DNA from: Ceratopteris richardii
Taxonomy: Eukaryota > Streptophyta > Polypodiopsida > Polypodiales > Pteridaceae
NCBI GenBank assembly: GCA_020310875.1
Contig: CM035420.1
Coordinates: forward strand, 181,922,284 to 181,986,283
Reading direction: 5' to 3'
Length of the DNA stretch: 64,000 bases
Below the pieces are notes generated by a model. That model was not told the origin of the DNA, ran no database searches, and was given only the letters and a program-made list of their open reading frames with translations. Position 1 is the first letter of the stretch, and every line of letters starts with the position of its first letter. The translations under genes and the position numbers were made by a program. Below are positions 1-11,834 of the stretch, piece by piece.

Positions 1-239
1 AATGGATAGAAGATATCAATGGTGCATCTTGAATACAACTTAGAATCAAGGTGATTCTTCAATAAGGGTAGGTGGATCACAAGAAAGAGCAAAAATGATA
101 TCCATTATCCCAACATTATGGATATGACCACCAATCTTCATAGAAGGTACGCTTGATGGTATGATTTACACCTTCTAAAAGTTTAAAATAATTTCTATCC
201 TCATGATCTTGAGAATATTATTGGGGTTGACCATGAGCC
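1..239. other. Unassigned left edge
   Basis: AT-rich sequence with no long open frame and no recognised domain. It may be the leader or the start of the copia gag relic that follows, but nothing in the sequence proves it. Confidence 0.3.
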
Positions 240-1950
240 CCAAGAAGCACATTATCTTAATAATCCTAGTCTAATGATTCCTCTTGATGCTGAATTTCTG
301 CATGCTTGGAAATTTAGAAATGTAAATGCACTCTATGATCTAGTTATAAGCATTACTTATAGTGCTCCCAATTTAATTCAATATACTACCAAGGCTTGTG
401 AAGCATGGAACATACTAAGAATACAATATGAAACTCATAACTAGTAACGTATTCAAAACTTGGAGAATCAACTAACAGTAGAGAGGTTCGTTAATGAGGA
501 CACTGCAAAGGTGTTTATAATCACTCACATAATGAATCTACATGATCAAATGGGGGGGGGGCATGTGTACAATAGTCAAGCAAGGAGCTAGCTTAACATT
601 GTCTTGGAATTTGTTCAACAAAGTGTGATGGTTTGGTAGCTACTACTAATACTCAAATTAGACCTCAACCTCTAACTTTTGGAGAAATCAGCTCTTTATT
701 CATGGACGAGGAGTTATAGCTCAAGGAACGCCGACAGCAAAGGAGATGCTGCATTCATAGAAAATGCCAACAGAGGCAAAGTAGACTCTTCAAAAGATGG
801 AGACAAAAAGATAAATGAAAAAAAGAAGTTCAAGGGAGAATGCTTCCATTGCAAGAAGAAAGGCCATAAAATTCAAGGTTCTCACATCAAGAAGGCAAAA
901 AAGAAGAATGATGGTTCTTCAAAAGGTGGAAAGGGCAAGGAGTCTACCAACTACAACAACTAAGCTTGAGTGAGTTGTTGCGATAGAAGAGGTATGCTCC
1001 TTGGCTGAAGATTTAGGAATAGATGACTCATGGGTGTTGGATAGTGGTGCCTCTAGTCACATGATGAGCAAAAAAGACCTTTACAGCTCCTTAGAACCTT
1101 TGAAGGGACCCATCACTTTGAAGGTAGGCAATAATGGAAGATGTCTTGCAAAGAATGAAGGTACAATTTCTTCCATTAAATATATTGGGGATATCAAAAA
1201 GATTTCAAATGTGTTGAATGTTCCACAATCAAATGAAATCTACTCTCAATAGCAAGGTCATGAAGTATCTTTCGGCAAGGCAACAGCTAAGATTATGGAT
1301 AGTAACAACAACATTGTTGGAATTGGCATAAGGACGAAAAACCTATATGATTTTTTTGCTCTTACAACCACTAAAAACATTGGTAGAAGTAAGAAATGGC
1401 ATGAGAGATTCAATCATATTAGGCACCCTTTACTAAACAAATCACAGGGATATAATTGCACACCTACCATCGATTGCAAACATGAAGGAACCATGTGAAG
1501 CTTGCATGATTGGAAAGCACAATGACATATATGCCTCAACAAAACGGTGCTGCATAATGTCAAAATTGAACAAACATGGAGATGGAAAGGTGCATGTTGA
1601 AAGGAAAAGGTCTTCCAATTCACTTTTGGGAAGAGCTTTTCAACACTACTATGTACATCTTGAATTGAACGTACACCAAGACACTTGATGGAAAGACTCC
1701 ACAAGAGGCCTACATTGGTAAAAGGAAATCTGATTCCCATTTCAAAGCATTTGGAAGTGGTTGTTATGTACATGTTCCAAATAGGGACATAAACAAGCTT
1801 CAACCAAAAGGAATAAAATGTATCTTCTTAGGGTACGACAAGGATAAGAAGGTTTTTAAGCTTTATGAACTTGATTCTAAGAAGATCATGGTGAGTTGTG
1901 ATGTGTTTAAGGAGGAACAACCACATGTAGTGGTTGATGCTAATTGGTAT
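240..1950 (+). mobile_element. Copia relic H (gag to early pol), broken
   Basis: Decayed Ty1/copia coding DNA on the + strand. From about 240 to 560 the translation resembles a copia gag helical region. Around 840 to 910 there is a Lys-rich zinc-knuckle region beginning C-F-H-C. Around 1034 the motif WVLDSGASSHM marks a copia retropepsin. Around 1490 to 1520 the pre-integrase motif E-A-C-M-I-G-K-H can be read, and 1790 to 1920 holds the F-L-G-Y-D-K-D-K-K-V-F-K-L-Y region that lies between integrase and RT in copia elements. The relic carries many breaks and much of the integrase is not recognisable. No LTR of its own is visible. Its gag and zinc knuckle differ from relics F and G, so it belongs to another copia lineage. 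It abuts the LTR tail of G at about 1951. Confidence 0.75.
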
Positions 1951-1999
1951 GTTCTTCCTTGTGTTGTTCACATGCTTCCGCAGACATCTAACTCCAACA
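1951..1999 (+). repeat. Tail of the 5' LTR of G
   Basis: The stretch ending CATCTAACTCCAACA matches the last 50 or so bases of the 3' LTR at 3331-3380 and is followed at once by a primer-site motif. Confidence 0.6.
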
Positions 2000-2001
2000 A
2001 T

Positions 2002-2012
2002 TGGTATTTGAG
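2002..2012 (+). other. Primer-binding site of G (initiator-Met type)
   Basis: TGGTATTTGAG lies two bases after the LTR end. It resembles the copia primer site TGGTATCAGAGC, which is complementary to the 3' end of initiator tRNA-Met. Confidence 0.55.
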
Positions 2013-3154
2013 TATGTCGTCGCTTCATCTAGGGCATCATCCACATCCCTCCAATCACAGTCTCAAAATCGCACAAAATTTGGTGAGCATACTCAATGTG
2101 ATTAGGAGATCAAAAGGGCTTCAGTCTATGGTGTCGAAATTGTGATCTTAGCTCATTTTGGCCTCCAAATGTACTATTGTAGCACTTGTGTAGGCTATTT
2201 CATCTTTTTGTGTCAAAGATATATACAGGTTTTGGTTTGCCTGTATAAACATCTTAAAGTTTGCTACAGGTTTAGCAGAACTCATCAACGTACTTCTGTT
2301 CAACTTTTTCAGATATAGTCATTTTTCTACATCGGGGTATTTTAGTCAGTGGCCATGGTTGAAAGTAGTGATGTATTTTGTATGTTGGCTATTGAGGATA
2401 AGTTGCATGGTATGAATAAACCATTGCGGGCTTATATGATGCATCATGTATTGGTCACAAAAGGACTGTGGAATATTGTGTAGGGTGTTGAAAAACGTCC
2501 TATTAGACATGCAAATACAGGTATTGAAGCTGATGTAGATGGCATCAAAGATGGTGATATTCTACAAATTCCTATTCATGTTGCAGTTCTTGTTGACCTA
2601 CTGTTGAGAAAATTCATTAGGCTGGTAGATATGCTCAAGCACATGCATTGATAGCCTTATCTATCAAACATGCCATTATTCCTCACATTCGCTCTTGCAG
2701 AATAGCTAAGGATGCTTCGGATACACTTACCACATTGTACCAGGCTAGGAATGAGGCTCATGTTCCTTACCTCCAAAAATAGTTGGAGAGTGAGCACATG
2801 AATGAAGGTGATTCTATGGACAGTTTTCTGACAAAGATCAAAGACTTGAAGGAATTGTTGATTTTCGCTCGTGAGGTTATACTCGATAGCTCACTTGTGC
2901 ATAACGTAAGCACATTGAGGTGCATTATCATTATGTCAGGGAGAGGATCTCTGCTGGAGAGATCAGCTTGGCATATGTGCCCACACAGGAGAACATTGCA
3001 GACCTTTTCACGAAGGCTCTGCCTAGGGAGAGGTCTGAAGCTTTCCGCAAAGCTTTGGGCTTACTTCCTTTTGTGGATTGATTCCACATAGCTTGGAACT
3101 TCCTTATACATGGCTGCTAGCTCCTTGTTCACTGCATCACCCATAGGGGAGATT

Positions 3155-3380
3155 TGTTGATGTATTTAGGTAGTGATGTGTGTCAACACACTAGGACCAC
3201 TGGGCACTTTTTTCCCTCTTTAGGAGGTTTTCTCCCCCGACTTGTATATACACCTATTGCCCTAATGGGTCACTTATCTTTGTACATTCTAGTGGTGATA
3301 CATTCAATATTGTGTGTTGTGCTCCAATCTTCTTCTTCCTTGTGTTGTTCACTTGCTTTTGCATACATCTAACTCCAACA
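3155..3380 (+). repeat. 3' LTR of G (226 bp)
   Basis: Begins TGTTGATG and ends CTCCAACA. It is preceded by the purine-rich run ATAGGGGAGA and aligns along its whole length with the reverse complement of the F LTR at 57265-57494. Confidence 0.75.
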
Positions 3381-5240
3381 AGAGGAACCATCTTACTAAT
3401 TAACATGTATTGCAAGACTTGCTCACTATGTAAAGTAGAGATTGGTGGTTTGTAAATAACTTAAACTTATTTTCAAGAAAATAATGTCTAAACTTTTGCC
3501 CATGTAGACCATACCTAAGCCTTCTCTTTGAGTGTTAGTGTAATTTATTTCTATAGCATTTAATTGCCTACTTGTATATGCTATGAGAATCTATGTTCCC
3601 TTCATCTGTCGATTATGCTAGCACACATCCAATAGCGTAACTTGAAGCATCCATATGAACATGGAATGGTTTATTCCCATCAGGTGTCATTGCAATTGGG
3701 GTTGAGCACAATCGTTGTTACAACTCATTAAAAGACATCTCGCATTCTTCAATCCACTTGAAGTTCATCAAAAGGTTGTATAGAGGCTTAACAATAATAG
3801 CATACATATGGATAAAATGTTGCATACATATGGATAAAATGTTGGTAATACCCACAATGTCCCATAAAATCTTGTACTTCCTTAACTATCCTAGGTCTAG
3901 GTAATTCAAATATCATTCTCACCTTATCCTCATCTATAGATATACCATTTTTTGACACAATATGGTCTAAAATTTTACCTTGTCTAACCATGAAGACACA
4001 TTTCTCTAGGTTCAAGCACACTTGATACTCTCTACACTTATCAAAGATTTTTCTAAGCTTTGGGATATGTGTTTTCCTTATGTGGGAATTGGCACATAAA
4101 TCATCTACATAGACCTCTAAATTCTTTCTTAGGAAGTCCTTAAACACATGACACATCAGTCTGCCCAAATGGCATCACACCAAATGCAAAGGTACCCCAT
4201 TTAGTGGCAAAATCCATCTTTATGTTGGTCCCCAAGGGCAACTGCTACTTGGTTGTAACCCAAAAATCCATCAAGGAAGCTACAAACTTCCTTGCCTGCT
4301 ACTCGTTCCAACAAGTCCTTAGTGATTGGAAGTAGATAACTATCTCGTATGGTTGTAGCATTATTTTTTCTCAAGTTGATGCACACATGCAATTTCCCAT
4401 TCTTCTTGGGTACTACATCCATGGGGGATGCCCATTCTATATGTTCTATTTTGTAGATAAACCTTGCTTCTATCAACCAATAAATTTCTTCTTTTATCTT
4501 AGCTACATAATTGTCGTTATACGTGTAAGGCTTCTGCTTGGTGGGTTTGGCCTCTAAAGTCATTGAGATCTTATGAGAACAAATGTCTAGATCCACTCCT
4601 TTCAAATCTTTGCAGTTCCATGTCACTATAGTTTTCTTAGTTTGGTCTCATCCTAGGGAATGCACTAACTCCGTCTCTTCTGGCAATCTATGGATAGTAT
4701 TCCATTGCAATTGAGATACATCTCTATGTGAATAATCCTTAATATTGACCTTGTTAGTTACCCCTAAGTGGTGCAAGTATAAAGAATTGGTTTCCCAATC
4801 CAGCACTATTTGCAACTATCTTATGAATGGTCTTGCCAAAATCATCTCATAGGCATGATCCTTCCCAAATTCACTAATGGCAAAGGTGTGCTCAAACTCT
4901 ACACCATAGGTGATAAGAGTAGTTCCTTCTAGTAATCCCAAAGGTTTCTTTGTATGTCCATCTGCCATTTGCAACTTCATCCTAGTCAGTCTTAGCACTA
5001 GCTTGCCTCATCATTTCCATAAGGAAGTGGTGGCAGTGGCAAATCTTGTTCCAGAATCTAAAAGTTCCTTTGTGGTATAGCCTTGATAGGTGATAGGAAG
5101 ACAGGTATTCCCTTCTTCTCCTTCACTCATATCTCCTATTTTATATAAGGTTATCTCTAGCACCTTTCTTTGTGATCCTTCTTGAGAGCGGAAATTAGCA
5201 ACATCTAGTAGTTGGTTTGCTACATACTTCCACAACTTAG
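3381..5240 (-). pseudogene. E pol relic: retropepsin, RT, start of RNase H
   Basis: On the minus strand 5235-4816 carries the retropepsin region, with flanking text close to the first protease of A (M-S-E-G-E-E-G-N-T and L-Q-M-A-D-G-H). 4626-4201 holds the first half of RT, including VPKKNGKLHVCINL. 4168-3788 holds the catalytic half with Y-V-D-D, followed by C-V-F-M-V-R-Q-G-K-I-L and M-G-H-C-G-Y-Y. The remainder to 3381 aligns with the RNase H segment of B at 41258 and onward. It is a fossil with multiple breaks and is not expected to be expressed. Confidence 0.8.
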
Positions 5241-5299
5241 GTTTGACTTTCAGTCATTCTTCTAAAGTGAGATGGCACTCCATTTTAGTGTTCCTTACT

Positions 5300-8188
5300 A
5301 CATCCATGTTTGTAGGTAGAACTAAATCATCATTTCTGATCAAGTCGATGGAAGCTCTCATCTGAATAGACCTTGATTCCTATGGGCCTATGAAATGGGG
5401 CACTTCTTGCAAGAAATTCGATTCAAAGTCTAATTGTTCACTCGATAGTGCATCTTCCTTATCATTGTATATAGAAGGGATGTCTTGAAGAAATTGATCA
5501 TGAAGATCGTCTATCTCCTAGATGGGAGGTGGAGTTCCCTACTCCAATCTCCATTTTTCTTCTTGAAGCTCTCTCAAGAATCCTTGTGAGTACTTATTGA
5601 CCAAGGGAGAAATACCACTCTGTGTGATATCATCAATGAGAATTATCCTAGCATGTTCCTTATAGAGTGAGCCTCCTTATGTGCAAAATGGTCAGGTTTT
5701 GAAGCCAATCTCTATAATCTTTCTAGCACTCCCTAGAAGTGCAAACCCAATTTTACTAGGTTACTTTGATTAACATATTGGGTGGCCTCAAACATTGTCT
5801 GGGCTAGTTCAACCATTTTCATGCAAATCTTAGTTCTTTCTATTTCTGGCTATGTTCTTGGATAGCTTTTGTCTATCTCTATGGTTGGGTCCTTCTTTCA
5901 GTCCAGCTTGATAGGCTTTGAATGTCATATCCATGTCCTTTGAAATAGGTTCTACTAAAACTAATATTGGCTTCTCAAACTCCCTTAAGGTTCTTCTAAT
6001 TTCCTATTCCATTTTCTCTTAACTCTTTCTTGAGAATCTTTCCATGACTTGGCTTTCTTTTTGCTAGATTTTATGACTTTGCTTGACTCTAAAGGTTTCT
6101 CTTGGTCTACTTTTTGGATTTGTTGTAAACCTTGATCTCTGGTCACTATTTGAATTGGCACAAAGGTTGGTGGAGAGCCATTTGATGCATGCAATATGCC
6201 CACTATGTTGATTGGTGTTATCTTAGAGGCATTGGAAGTTTCTTGGGACACTCGTATGATATGCTCTTTACCACATTCTGAATAATATCCTTGAATGGTT
6301 AGATAGTGTGGCTATCCGATAGGTGGAGGATGGGGACATTCCCTTATAGTGATCTCCTTGGCATCTAAATTAAGGTCCTCTAAGGGCTTGTGGTCTTATT
6401 TGTCTCATTTGGGATACAAGTTTAGGATTTGTGTACATGAAAAGAGAATATTTTGACCTAGAATCAGGCCCCATCATGGGTGCTTTGTATGGATAAACTG
6501 TAGAATGTTCAAGGGACTTTGTGCAATAATCTAGAGACTATTTCTCTATTGAGGTTATCATCTAATGTTGCATATTTAGCTTAGATTACATTGGCAAGGG
6601 GTGGTGGTTATTGTACTAGCATGGGTCGTGGTCTCTATTGTGCTTGATAGTGTGGCTGGTAATTCTATGGTGGCCTATAGTAAGGTTGCTACTGGTACTA
6701 GACTTCTTGATACATCCTTTGTTGTGGATAAGGTTGTTGGTAGTTTTTCCTAACTACTTGCTTGTTATTGGGACAATCTTGAGAAGTGTGGTTCGTGTAT
6801 TTTCTTTCAATTGTAAAGTTTTGGGCATTCAGGTTCCTTGCATTTTGAGTTATCAAGGGACACACATTTTCCATGTGGTCTCCTCCAAAAGTATAACAAC
6901 ATTTCACTAAAACCATTCTAGGGGCTTGTCTACCCGAAACTCCTAAATTTCGAGCCACTTGTTGTGCTAATTCATCTATGGAGGTTGAGGGTTTGGATGT
7001 GAAGTTGGTTGAACAAACCGAATCCTTATAGAAATTATCGAGCTCTAAATTGTCACCCAAATTATCCTCAATATCTATACATATTCTCACACATTGTCGT
7101 ATAGTTTGAGGCTCATTAAAATAGATGTATGATTGTAGTTTTGCACTCAAAAAAACCATCTAGAAACTGGTAAACTTGTTTAGCTTAAGTAGGTAGCTTT
7201 GGGATAGGACATCTCTCAATGTATTGTCTAAACCTATGTCCTGCTAACCTCATAGTTTCTTGGTATGTCTACTTAAAGGTGAAGTGTTATGTCTAATTCC
7301 ACCCTTGGAAAATTGTGTACTGAATGCTTCTAGCAACTAATTAATATCCCTGAATTGTTCTTGATGTAGGGTTTGGAGCTACGTTAGGGTAGTGTTTTTC
7401 AAGGTTAGCCCAAAGGTGTTGTATTGAGTGAAAAAATCCTCAACTTGTTGAGCTCTCAGCATTTGCTTGTATTTCCCTACATGATTGTATGGATCACCCA
7501 TACCATCAAAGTAATCCTTCATGAATTTCACTAGTTTTGTGGGTCTCAAAATTCTAGGGTGTTCCCTTGCTCTAGGTAGGGGAAATTTATCCATGCCCCT
7601 TTGGTTCCTATGTCCTCTAGGTCTTTCCTATTCTGCTTTGCCTACATCTAGTCCTAATCTCTCCCTTCCTATGGTTTGCACAAAACTTGCCCTTGGCGGC
7701 TCTTTGGATTTCTTATTTTGAGTTCCTAGGACATGTGAAGATCCTACTCCTGTCTAACCATGAGGGTTAGTAGACGTGTGAGGGAAAATCGGTTCACCCT
7801 TCCAAGTATATGATTGTCCACTATGATATATGACTACAAACATCCTCCCCAAAGAGTTATCCAGGCACATGATGATCCCTAGGACCTCTCGGTCTTTGAG
7901 TTCATATATAATGGTTCTTGTTACATCGCTAGGTTGTTTTTTTCAAGTTTAAACCTCCAAAAAGCTTCATCAATCTCTTTGTCAACAAAGAACTCTATGC
8001 TTGCATTATGTTGAGGTATCTAGTCTGGTGTGATCATCTTTGATAGGACTGACTTACCTCGAGGAGTTCTAGGTTCTCGTTCTTTGCTTTCATGATCTAG
8101 TTCTCCCATGTTAGAATCAGTTATAATGGATCCAATTTCATCTATCTTATCAAGTAAGTTGGTCACCACATACATGGTTCCCTGCTTA
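5300..8188 (-). pseudogene. E gag relic
   Basis: Minus-strand pieces match the gag half of A. 7594-7379 matches the start of the gag core (P-R-E-H-P-R-I-L-R-P-T-K-L-V-K). 7159-6698 matches the end of the core, the following acidic region and the first zinc-knuckle region (Y-T-N-H-T-S-Q-D-C-P-N-N-K-Q). 6251-5985 matches the Lys/Arg-rich stretch after the last knuckle. The sequence between 5300 and 5980 corresponds to the low-complexity linker before the protease. It is broken many times. Confidence 0.75.
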
Positions 8189-8193
8189 TCTAT
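8189..8193. repeat. Target duplication of D, left (TCTAT)
   Basis: The five bases TCTAT just before the D 5' LTR are repeated just after its 3' LTR at 32824-32828. Confidence 0.9.
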
Positions 8194-8689
8194 TGTACAG
8201 CAAGTGGAAGATGTTTTGTTCCTTTGCTAAGAACCACTTGGGATCCGGATATTTTCAAAAGTGAACCTTGAGACCTTGGGGGGGGGGTGTCTTTGGCCAC
8301 CTTGGGCAACCCTCACTCTAGGGGCTTGGTGGCACTCCCTAGGCCACACCCTACGTTTTCCAACATCGAGAAAAGGTAAACAAATCAAGAACATGCAAAG
8401 ATAATCGAAGCAAAGGCTCTTGAGCACAAGTAGCTGCAAGTTGGGTAATCCTTAACCCTATAAGTCTACGGCAGAAAAGAACACTCTGCAGGAGAGAGCT
8501 CTGGTCTTTTTGCTCCATGAAGGGACCCCTTCGCCCATACGACCCTCTTTGAGAAGTTGGAATTCTTATTTGATAAAGAACCACTCTTCTCTTTATTTAT
8601 TCAAAGTATGAAAACTTGGGCGCCTTGAATTTAGGAAATCAATAAGTAGTTTATTTGTAAACCATGGAATAAGCGTGGGGCGACGCCTT

Positions 8690-9470
8690 CACTTATCCAC
8701 AATAGTTTATGGGGCGAGGCGACGCCCATATGGTGAGATAGAAGGGAGAAAAGGCGACGCCTTTCTAGCTTATGGGGCGACGCCCATATGGTGGGGGTAA
8801 GGAGAACTTAGGCGACGCCTTGAATGCTTGTCATACCACTTGTGCTAATTGGGCGACCACCCATGGAGACTTACTACAAAGCAAGGCGACTACCACTTTT
8901 GTGCTAATTGGGCGACCACCCATGGGGACTTACTACAAAGCAAGGCGACTACCGCTTTTGTGCTAATTGGGCGACCACCTATTTTCTCCCAAACCTCTCC
9001 AAAGGCGATCACTCGCCTTCTACATGCACATGGGAGACCCTCCTCCTCTTGAACCATCCCAAGTGGGCGAGCCTCCTCCTAGTCACCAAGAAACTTGGGC
9101 GACCCTCCTCCTCTTGAACCATCCCAAGTGGGCGAGCCCCTTCTTAGTCAACTATATGGACACTTGGGCGACCCTCCCCCTTCTCCTCCTGAACTCCAAC
9201 TTGGCGACCTCTCCGACCTTAGAACCTCCTTCCACCCACAGCTTTTCTCCCAACCCTCTCCAAAGGTGATCACTCGCCTTTGCATGCACATGGGCGACCA
9301 CAAATTTCGGACTTCTCAAATCTAGGCGACCACCAACTCTAGCAAGTCAAGGAGGCGACGACCAACCACTTTCGGCATAATATGGGGCGAGGCCACCAAC
9401 CACTCTTGGCTAACTCCATATCACTGGGCGACTATGTGATGACATCCTTGGAGGGCGACTACCGACTACC
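8690..9470 (+). repeat. GGCGAC-rich repeat field inside the D LTR
   Basis: The motif GGCGAC, often as GGGCGACC or AGGCGACGCC, recurs dozens of times. A 59-bp unit containing GTGCTAATTGGGCGACCACC is repeated at about 8840-8978. A unit of roughly 60 bp containing CCATCCCAAGTGGGCGAGCC is repeated at about 9045-9145. The 3' LTR carries the same array at about 31189-31970. Confidence 0.85.
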
Positions 9471-9694
9471 GACTTATGACGGGCTCCACCATGAGGTGGA
9501 ATATATATTGTTAATGATATGTCAGAGTGAAAAGTAATGCAGGGAATATCGCCACTAAGCTTTGGCGGTGTCAGAAGCTAAAATTGGGGGCCTTATTGAA
9601 GTTGGCTACCATCCTCCACCTCTAGACCACCACTTTGGCGCGTGCGGCACTTAAGGCTGGAATTTGGCAAGGCCACCCTTGGCCACTCTGGGTC

Positions 9695-9702
9695 TATATA
9701 AA
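9695..9702 (+). promoter_or_regulatory. TATA box of the D LTR
   Basis: TATATAAA, sitting in GGTCTATATAAACAGAGG about 630 bp before the LTR end, is the best core-promoter candidate. The same motif is at 32187-32194 in the 3' LTR. Confidence 0.6.
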
Positions 9703-10334
9703 CAGAGGTTTGGCACTCATTTGGGGGGCTGAATCGGATGTAATTTGAATCGTATGGGCTATTGCGTATCATCACTACCATCATTTGTTGATGCTAGTTG
9801 AGGCTATTTTTTTGGTCTACTCTCTGCACTCTGTTGCTACAGGCACACTGTGGAAGGTCACTCTGTGATGATTATACAGAGCATGGGCCTCCAGTGGAGT
9901 TGGTGATTAGCATTACAGGGTGATTGAGTGGCTTGGATCTAGTCATTGGCATGCATCGGTGAATTTCTTCAGGAACAAGTCATCTTCTTTATTGTATTCA
10001 CTTTGTTGGTCTCACTCTTATATTGTTGCTAGTTAGTTTTGGAATGGCATGCTAGCCCACTGTTACATCCTTTTGTAGTACTTTAGCTCTCTGTAATCAT
10101 TTTCAAAGTTACGAAGTGATTTCCTCTCTCAAGAGCACTTGTCATTGATCCTTTCTCTATAACTGTACATTTTCACTTCTATTGGTTTCTCTGTTATCAG
10201 TGAAGGTACCTGCACACAAGAATGTCACAGGGTATACTTCCCTAAGGAGAACCCCCCTTGAGTAGACGGAGTACTGGAAATGTATACAATTTGATATTGT
10301 TGAAAGTGGCTACCCCAGTACCTCCTCTACAATT

Positions 10335-10352
10335 TGGCACGCCCGGTGGGAC
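10335..10352 (+). other. Primer-binding site of D
   Basis: TGGCACGCCCGGTGGGAC begins three bases after the LTR end, the usual place for a tRNA primer site. I cannot assign the tRNA with certainty. It differs from the tRNA-Asp-type site of elements A and B. Confidence 0.75.
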
Positions 10353-10420
10353 CCTTGCATTTTTGTGTGAGGTATCTAGTGTGCACTATATAGTTTTCAT
10401 TGCATTAATTTCTTGATTTT

Positions 10421-11834
10421 TTGCATTCTGTGAGTGGGTACATGACCCACACTCGAGTAGACAGAGAGCCCCTTTGTGTACAAAAGAGCCTCAAGAAGTC
10501 AGCTCTACCTTCGGCTAGTACCCCTCTACCCTTAAATTTTTCCATCGATTTGGCTTCAACCCCGCTTTCAAAAGAGAAGCTGAGGAGGACGTTAGATTTT
10601 TCCTCTGATACTTCAGAAGAAGCACCAGTGCCAATGGAGGAACTTTCTCATTTACTCTCTAGGTTGAACATCAAGTTCCCTACATTTAAGGGATTGGCTT
10701 ATGAGGATGTGAATGACCACGTGAGGAGATTCGTCTCGTTATGCCGTGGACGAGGATTGCAGAACCGAGAGGATGCAATGTTGGTACTCTTCCCATCTAC
10801 ATTGGAAGGCCTTGCAGACAAATGGTATAGTCAATATGCAGACAGACACTTCACTACATGGGAGGCACTGAAGATGGCATTCTCGCAGACATTCCGACCA
10901 AGCAACTCCTCTGAAAGAGCTCTAGATCAGCTAGAGAACCTAAAATTGAGATCAGGTGAATCCTTTCATGAACTTCACACTAGAACAAAAGCACTTGTTT
11001 CACGTCTGCCACATGCTCCAGGTGATTTCTTGGTAAAAAAATGGATAGAGAAAGCGTTGCCCAAGTCATCTCAGCAGAAGCTTCGTGAATCTCTTAGATT
11101 GGATGCAACACTTGATGATTTTGTTGCAACTGCATCGCGCATTGAGGAGGCTAGACTACATTTTGAAGGGGAGGCCCAACCAAATTATGCATCAGACTTG
11201 GATCCTATCGGGCAACTCAGGAAGGAGTTGGAAGCCTTAAGAATGCAACAAAGTCGCCAAGAAGAGAAGGTCGTGCCGCCGCCCCCGCCCCACACTGTTG
11301 ATGAAGTAGCTCAACTTCGTCGTGAGCTCGAAGATTTGCGGACTACACAGGACATACGAAGACAGGTTTGGTGTACAATATGTAGCAATAGCGGACATTC
11401 CAATGTTAATTGTCCTAACAAGGTCAGTTGTCAATTCTGTGGCAAAGATGGTCATGAAGCTAGAGACTGCTACTACCTCAAGGGAGCACAACAACGAGGT
11501 AACCATCAAGCTTTGGATTCATACTATGCTAGTACGTCGAATACACTTAACAGAGAAGAGACACGTCCAACTCGGCCTAGATATAATAGGCCACTAATGT
11601 GTTATCGTTGTGGTGAGTATGGCCATATGCAGAACAAGTGTTCCCTACCAGAAGGTGCACCTCCCTGTCAGCATTGTCCAGATGCTAAGGATCATTATAC
11701 CAGAGATTGCCCAAGGAGCCGCCCTCCTCCAATTCACATGATTGCAGTCTCCCCACAAGTAGAAGGTATGACCACTCAGTCTTATGCTGTTTCATCTTCG
11801 TCAATGCCAATGATGACTAGAGCCAGGCAAGCGG
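10421..11834 (+). pseudogene. D gag, 5' part, split by element A
   Basis: The open frame begins at M-H-S-V-S-G and encodes a gypsy capsid-type region (about residues 75-240: F-P-T-F-K-G-L then W-Y-S-Q-Y and F-R-P-S-N-S-S-E-R-A-L-D-Q-L). A stretch of charged heptad-like helix follows, then four zinc knuckles between about residues 318 and 432. Three have the standard spacing (CTICSNSGHSNVNC, CQFCGKDGHEARDC, CYRCGEYGHMQNKC), and the last (CQHCPDAKDHYTRDC) has five residues between Cys and His. The frame stays open a little past 11834, but that tail is the LTR of A and not gag. D gag would package the D RNA. In this copy it is interrupted by A. Confidence 0.85.
11830..11834. repeat. Target duplication of A, left (AGCGG)
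   Basis: AGCGG immediately before the A 5' LTR is repeated at 28565-28569 just after the 3' LTR. Confidence 0.93.

Larger units (their letters stand above)
1951..3380 (+). mobile_element. Short copia relic G, broken
   Basis: A small copia element of the same family as relic F, on the opposite strand. Its parts in order are the tail of a 5' LTR (1951-1999), an initiator-Met-type primer site (2002-2012), a leader, gag-like sequence from about 2353, a piece resembling the C-terminal end of copia RNase H (about 2920-3070, with an A-D-L-F-T-K-A-L-P-R motif), and a full 3' LTR (3155-3380). The leader and gag align by eye with the reverse complement of 56426-57245. RT and integrase are not seen, so it is a non-autonomous or decayed copy. 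The right LTR end touches gypsy relic E directly at 3381, and no target duplication could be found. Confidence 0.7.
3381..8193 (-). mobile_element. Gypsy relic E, left part (pol to gag), broken
   Basis: Decayed minus-strand copy of the A/B gypsy family. Read on the minus strand from 8193 leftwards it holds gag, a zinc-knuckle region, a retropepsin-like domain, RT and the start of RNase H, in the same order as in A. It carries many breaks. The N-terminal part of its gag frame lies on the far side of element D at 32829-33240, because D inserted here with target duplication TCTAT. The 3' half of E (rest of RNase H, integrase, 3' frame, LTR) is not in the window: E ends abruptly at the G LTR. No LTR remains, so its age cannot be measured, but it must predate D. 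Confidence 0.85.
8194..10331 (+). repeat. 5' LTR of D (2138 bp)
   Basis: Begins TGTACAGC and ends CCTCTACA. It is nearly identical to 30692-32823. It contains a G-rich run near 8278, a field of GGCGAC-containing repeats (8690-9470) and a TATA box at 9695. Short open frames inside it are by-products of the repeats. Confidence 0.95.

Noticed and set aside
8772-9325. Several overlapping short frames in the D LTR, repeated at 31271-31824
   Set aside because: They track the GGCGAC repeats and overlap one another in all frames.
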